Of a stretch of DNA of 52,416 nt, positions 52,160-52,416 are shown one piece after another; position 1 is the first letter of the stretch; each line of letters begins with the position of its first letter. Both the position numbers and the translations under genes were made by a program. Where the stretch lies: positions 1 through 52,416 of the forward strand of contig JAGWYN010000030.1 of assembly GCA_018969295.1 (NCBI GenBank). The letters run 5' to 3'. The stretch comes from Chloroflexota bacterium. Lineage in GTDB: Bacteria > Chloroflexota > Anaerolineae > Caldilineales > Caldilineaceae. Below the pieces are notes generated by a model, which worked only from the letters and a program-made list of their open reading frames with translations, was not told the DNA's origin and did not search any database.

Positions 52160-52169
52160 ACGTTTGCAA
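52154..52169. promoter_or_regulatory. LacI/CcpA-family operator
   Basis: TTGCAAACGTTTGCAA is a perfect 16-base palindrome with the central CG and flanking half-sites typical of LacI-family repressors. It covers the -35 box of the importer promoter, so a bound repressor would block RNA polymerase until an inducer sugar appears. The repressor gene is not in this window. Confidence 0.82.
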
Positions 52170-52416
52170 ATAGTGGTCGATAGAGAAGCCGATAGCAGCA
52201 GTTCTGCTAAGAGCATTGGTCGGAAATTAAGCACTTTCAGAATTTGTCAAGCCAATTTTGCGTCCAAAACCTTCTTGTGAAGGCCGTCATTCCAGCGAAT
52301 CAGCCAAAGGCGCTATCTGGCGCAACTGCCACGTCGCCAACGCACCTGTTGCCAGACGGCATGCGCTGTTGAGCCGGTTCGACCGGAAGGCGCCAGTCTG
52401 TCACCCTATAGGCGGG
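52170..52416. other. Right-edge stretch with no supported gene
   Basis: AT-rich up to about 52290, then GC-rich. On the minus strand a frame is open from the edge to a TGA at 52300-52302 (38 codons, ending VAVAPDSAFG). It might be the end of a gene starting outside, but nothing in it is recognisable, and it would read towards the importer promoter. Confidence 0.3.

Noticed and set aside
52300..52416. C-terminal end of a further minus-strand gene, such as the LacI repressor
   Set aside because: Only 38 codons are open and they show no LacI-like or other family feature; left as unassigned.

Overview
This is a GC-rich, gene-dense bacterial chromosome segment. The best guess is a filamentous Chloroflexota (Caldilineae or Anaerolineae type). 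Pointers to this are large modular secreted proteins (CARDB, PPC-like, IPT and FN3 modules, Thr-Pro linkers) whose last residues form an LP-containing tail, a Ycf35-like DUF1257/DUF2997 pair, a CXXXY-type CcmE, lipoproteins and multihaem cytochromes. The phylum call is inference from gene content; there is no rRNA here.

Layout. 1-6405: a secreted CARDB protein cut by the left edge, a C13 (legumain-like) cysteine protease and a large trypsin-like protease, the last two divergent. 6429-7123: a dispersed repeat, a perfect palindrome and the remnant of a HigA-type antitoxin. 6937-8497: a PPTase overlapping a metallophosphoesterase that resembles the mycobacterial Ppt hydrolase PptH. 8690-15023: recN, a methyltransferase, phosphoglucomutase, a CoA-transferase and a GNAT. 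14999-19741: a sarcosine-oxidase-like flavoenzyme, a clostripain-type protease and ruvB. 19766-21227: a compact minus-strand operon DUF1257 - DUF2997 - small protein - degenerate MBL-like protein. 21261-21519: tandem repeats and an IS110 transposase scrap.

21580-30263 is the most striking block. It is one tightly packed, partly overlapping operon (ccmE, anchored dihaem cytochrome, collagen-like octahaem lipoprotein, 15-haem anchored cytochrome, cytochrome b), followed by a decahaem protein made of two repeats that each carry EF-hand-like loops. In all there are 35 CXXCH motifs. Together these could carry electrons between the membrane quinone pool and the cell surface. This is the best candidate in the window for an undescribed system.

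30275-39592: a HExxH zinc peptidase, DUF423, RarD, an SDR, a Xer-type recombinase, an anchored surface stalk protein, two more copies of the dispersed repeat facing each other around the N-terminal scrap of an Eco57I-like methylase, a FemAB/GNAT-like protein and a small hypothetical. 39609-46791: rqcH, a nitroreductase, tRNA-Leu(UAA), two L,D-transpeptidases around a YdjM-like membrane protein, an adenylate cyclase with a degenerate receiver domain and a lipase-like hydrolase. 46788-52416: a subtilisin, a Bcp peroxiredoxin and a sugar ABC importer (binding lipoprotein, MalF-like and MalG-like permeases; no ATPase) whose promoter carries a perfect LacI-family operator over the -35 box.

Recurring themes are secreted proteolysis (C13, S1, C11, S8 and probably a zincin), wall remodelling, extracytoplasmic electron transfer, and debris of lost defence or mobile genes next to short repeats.
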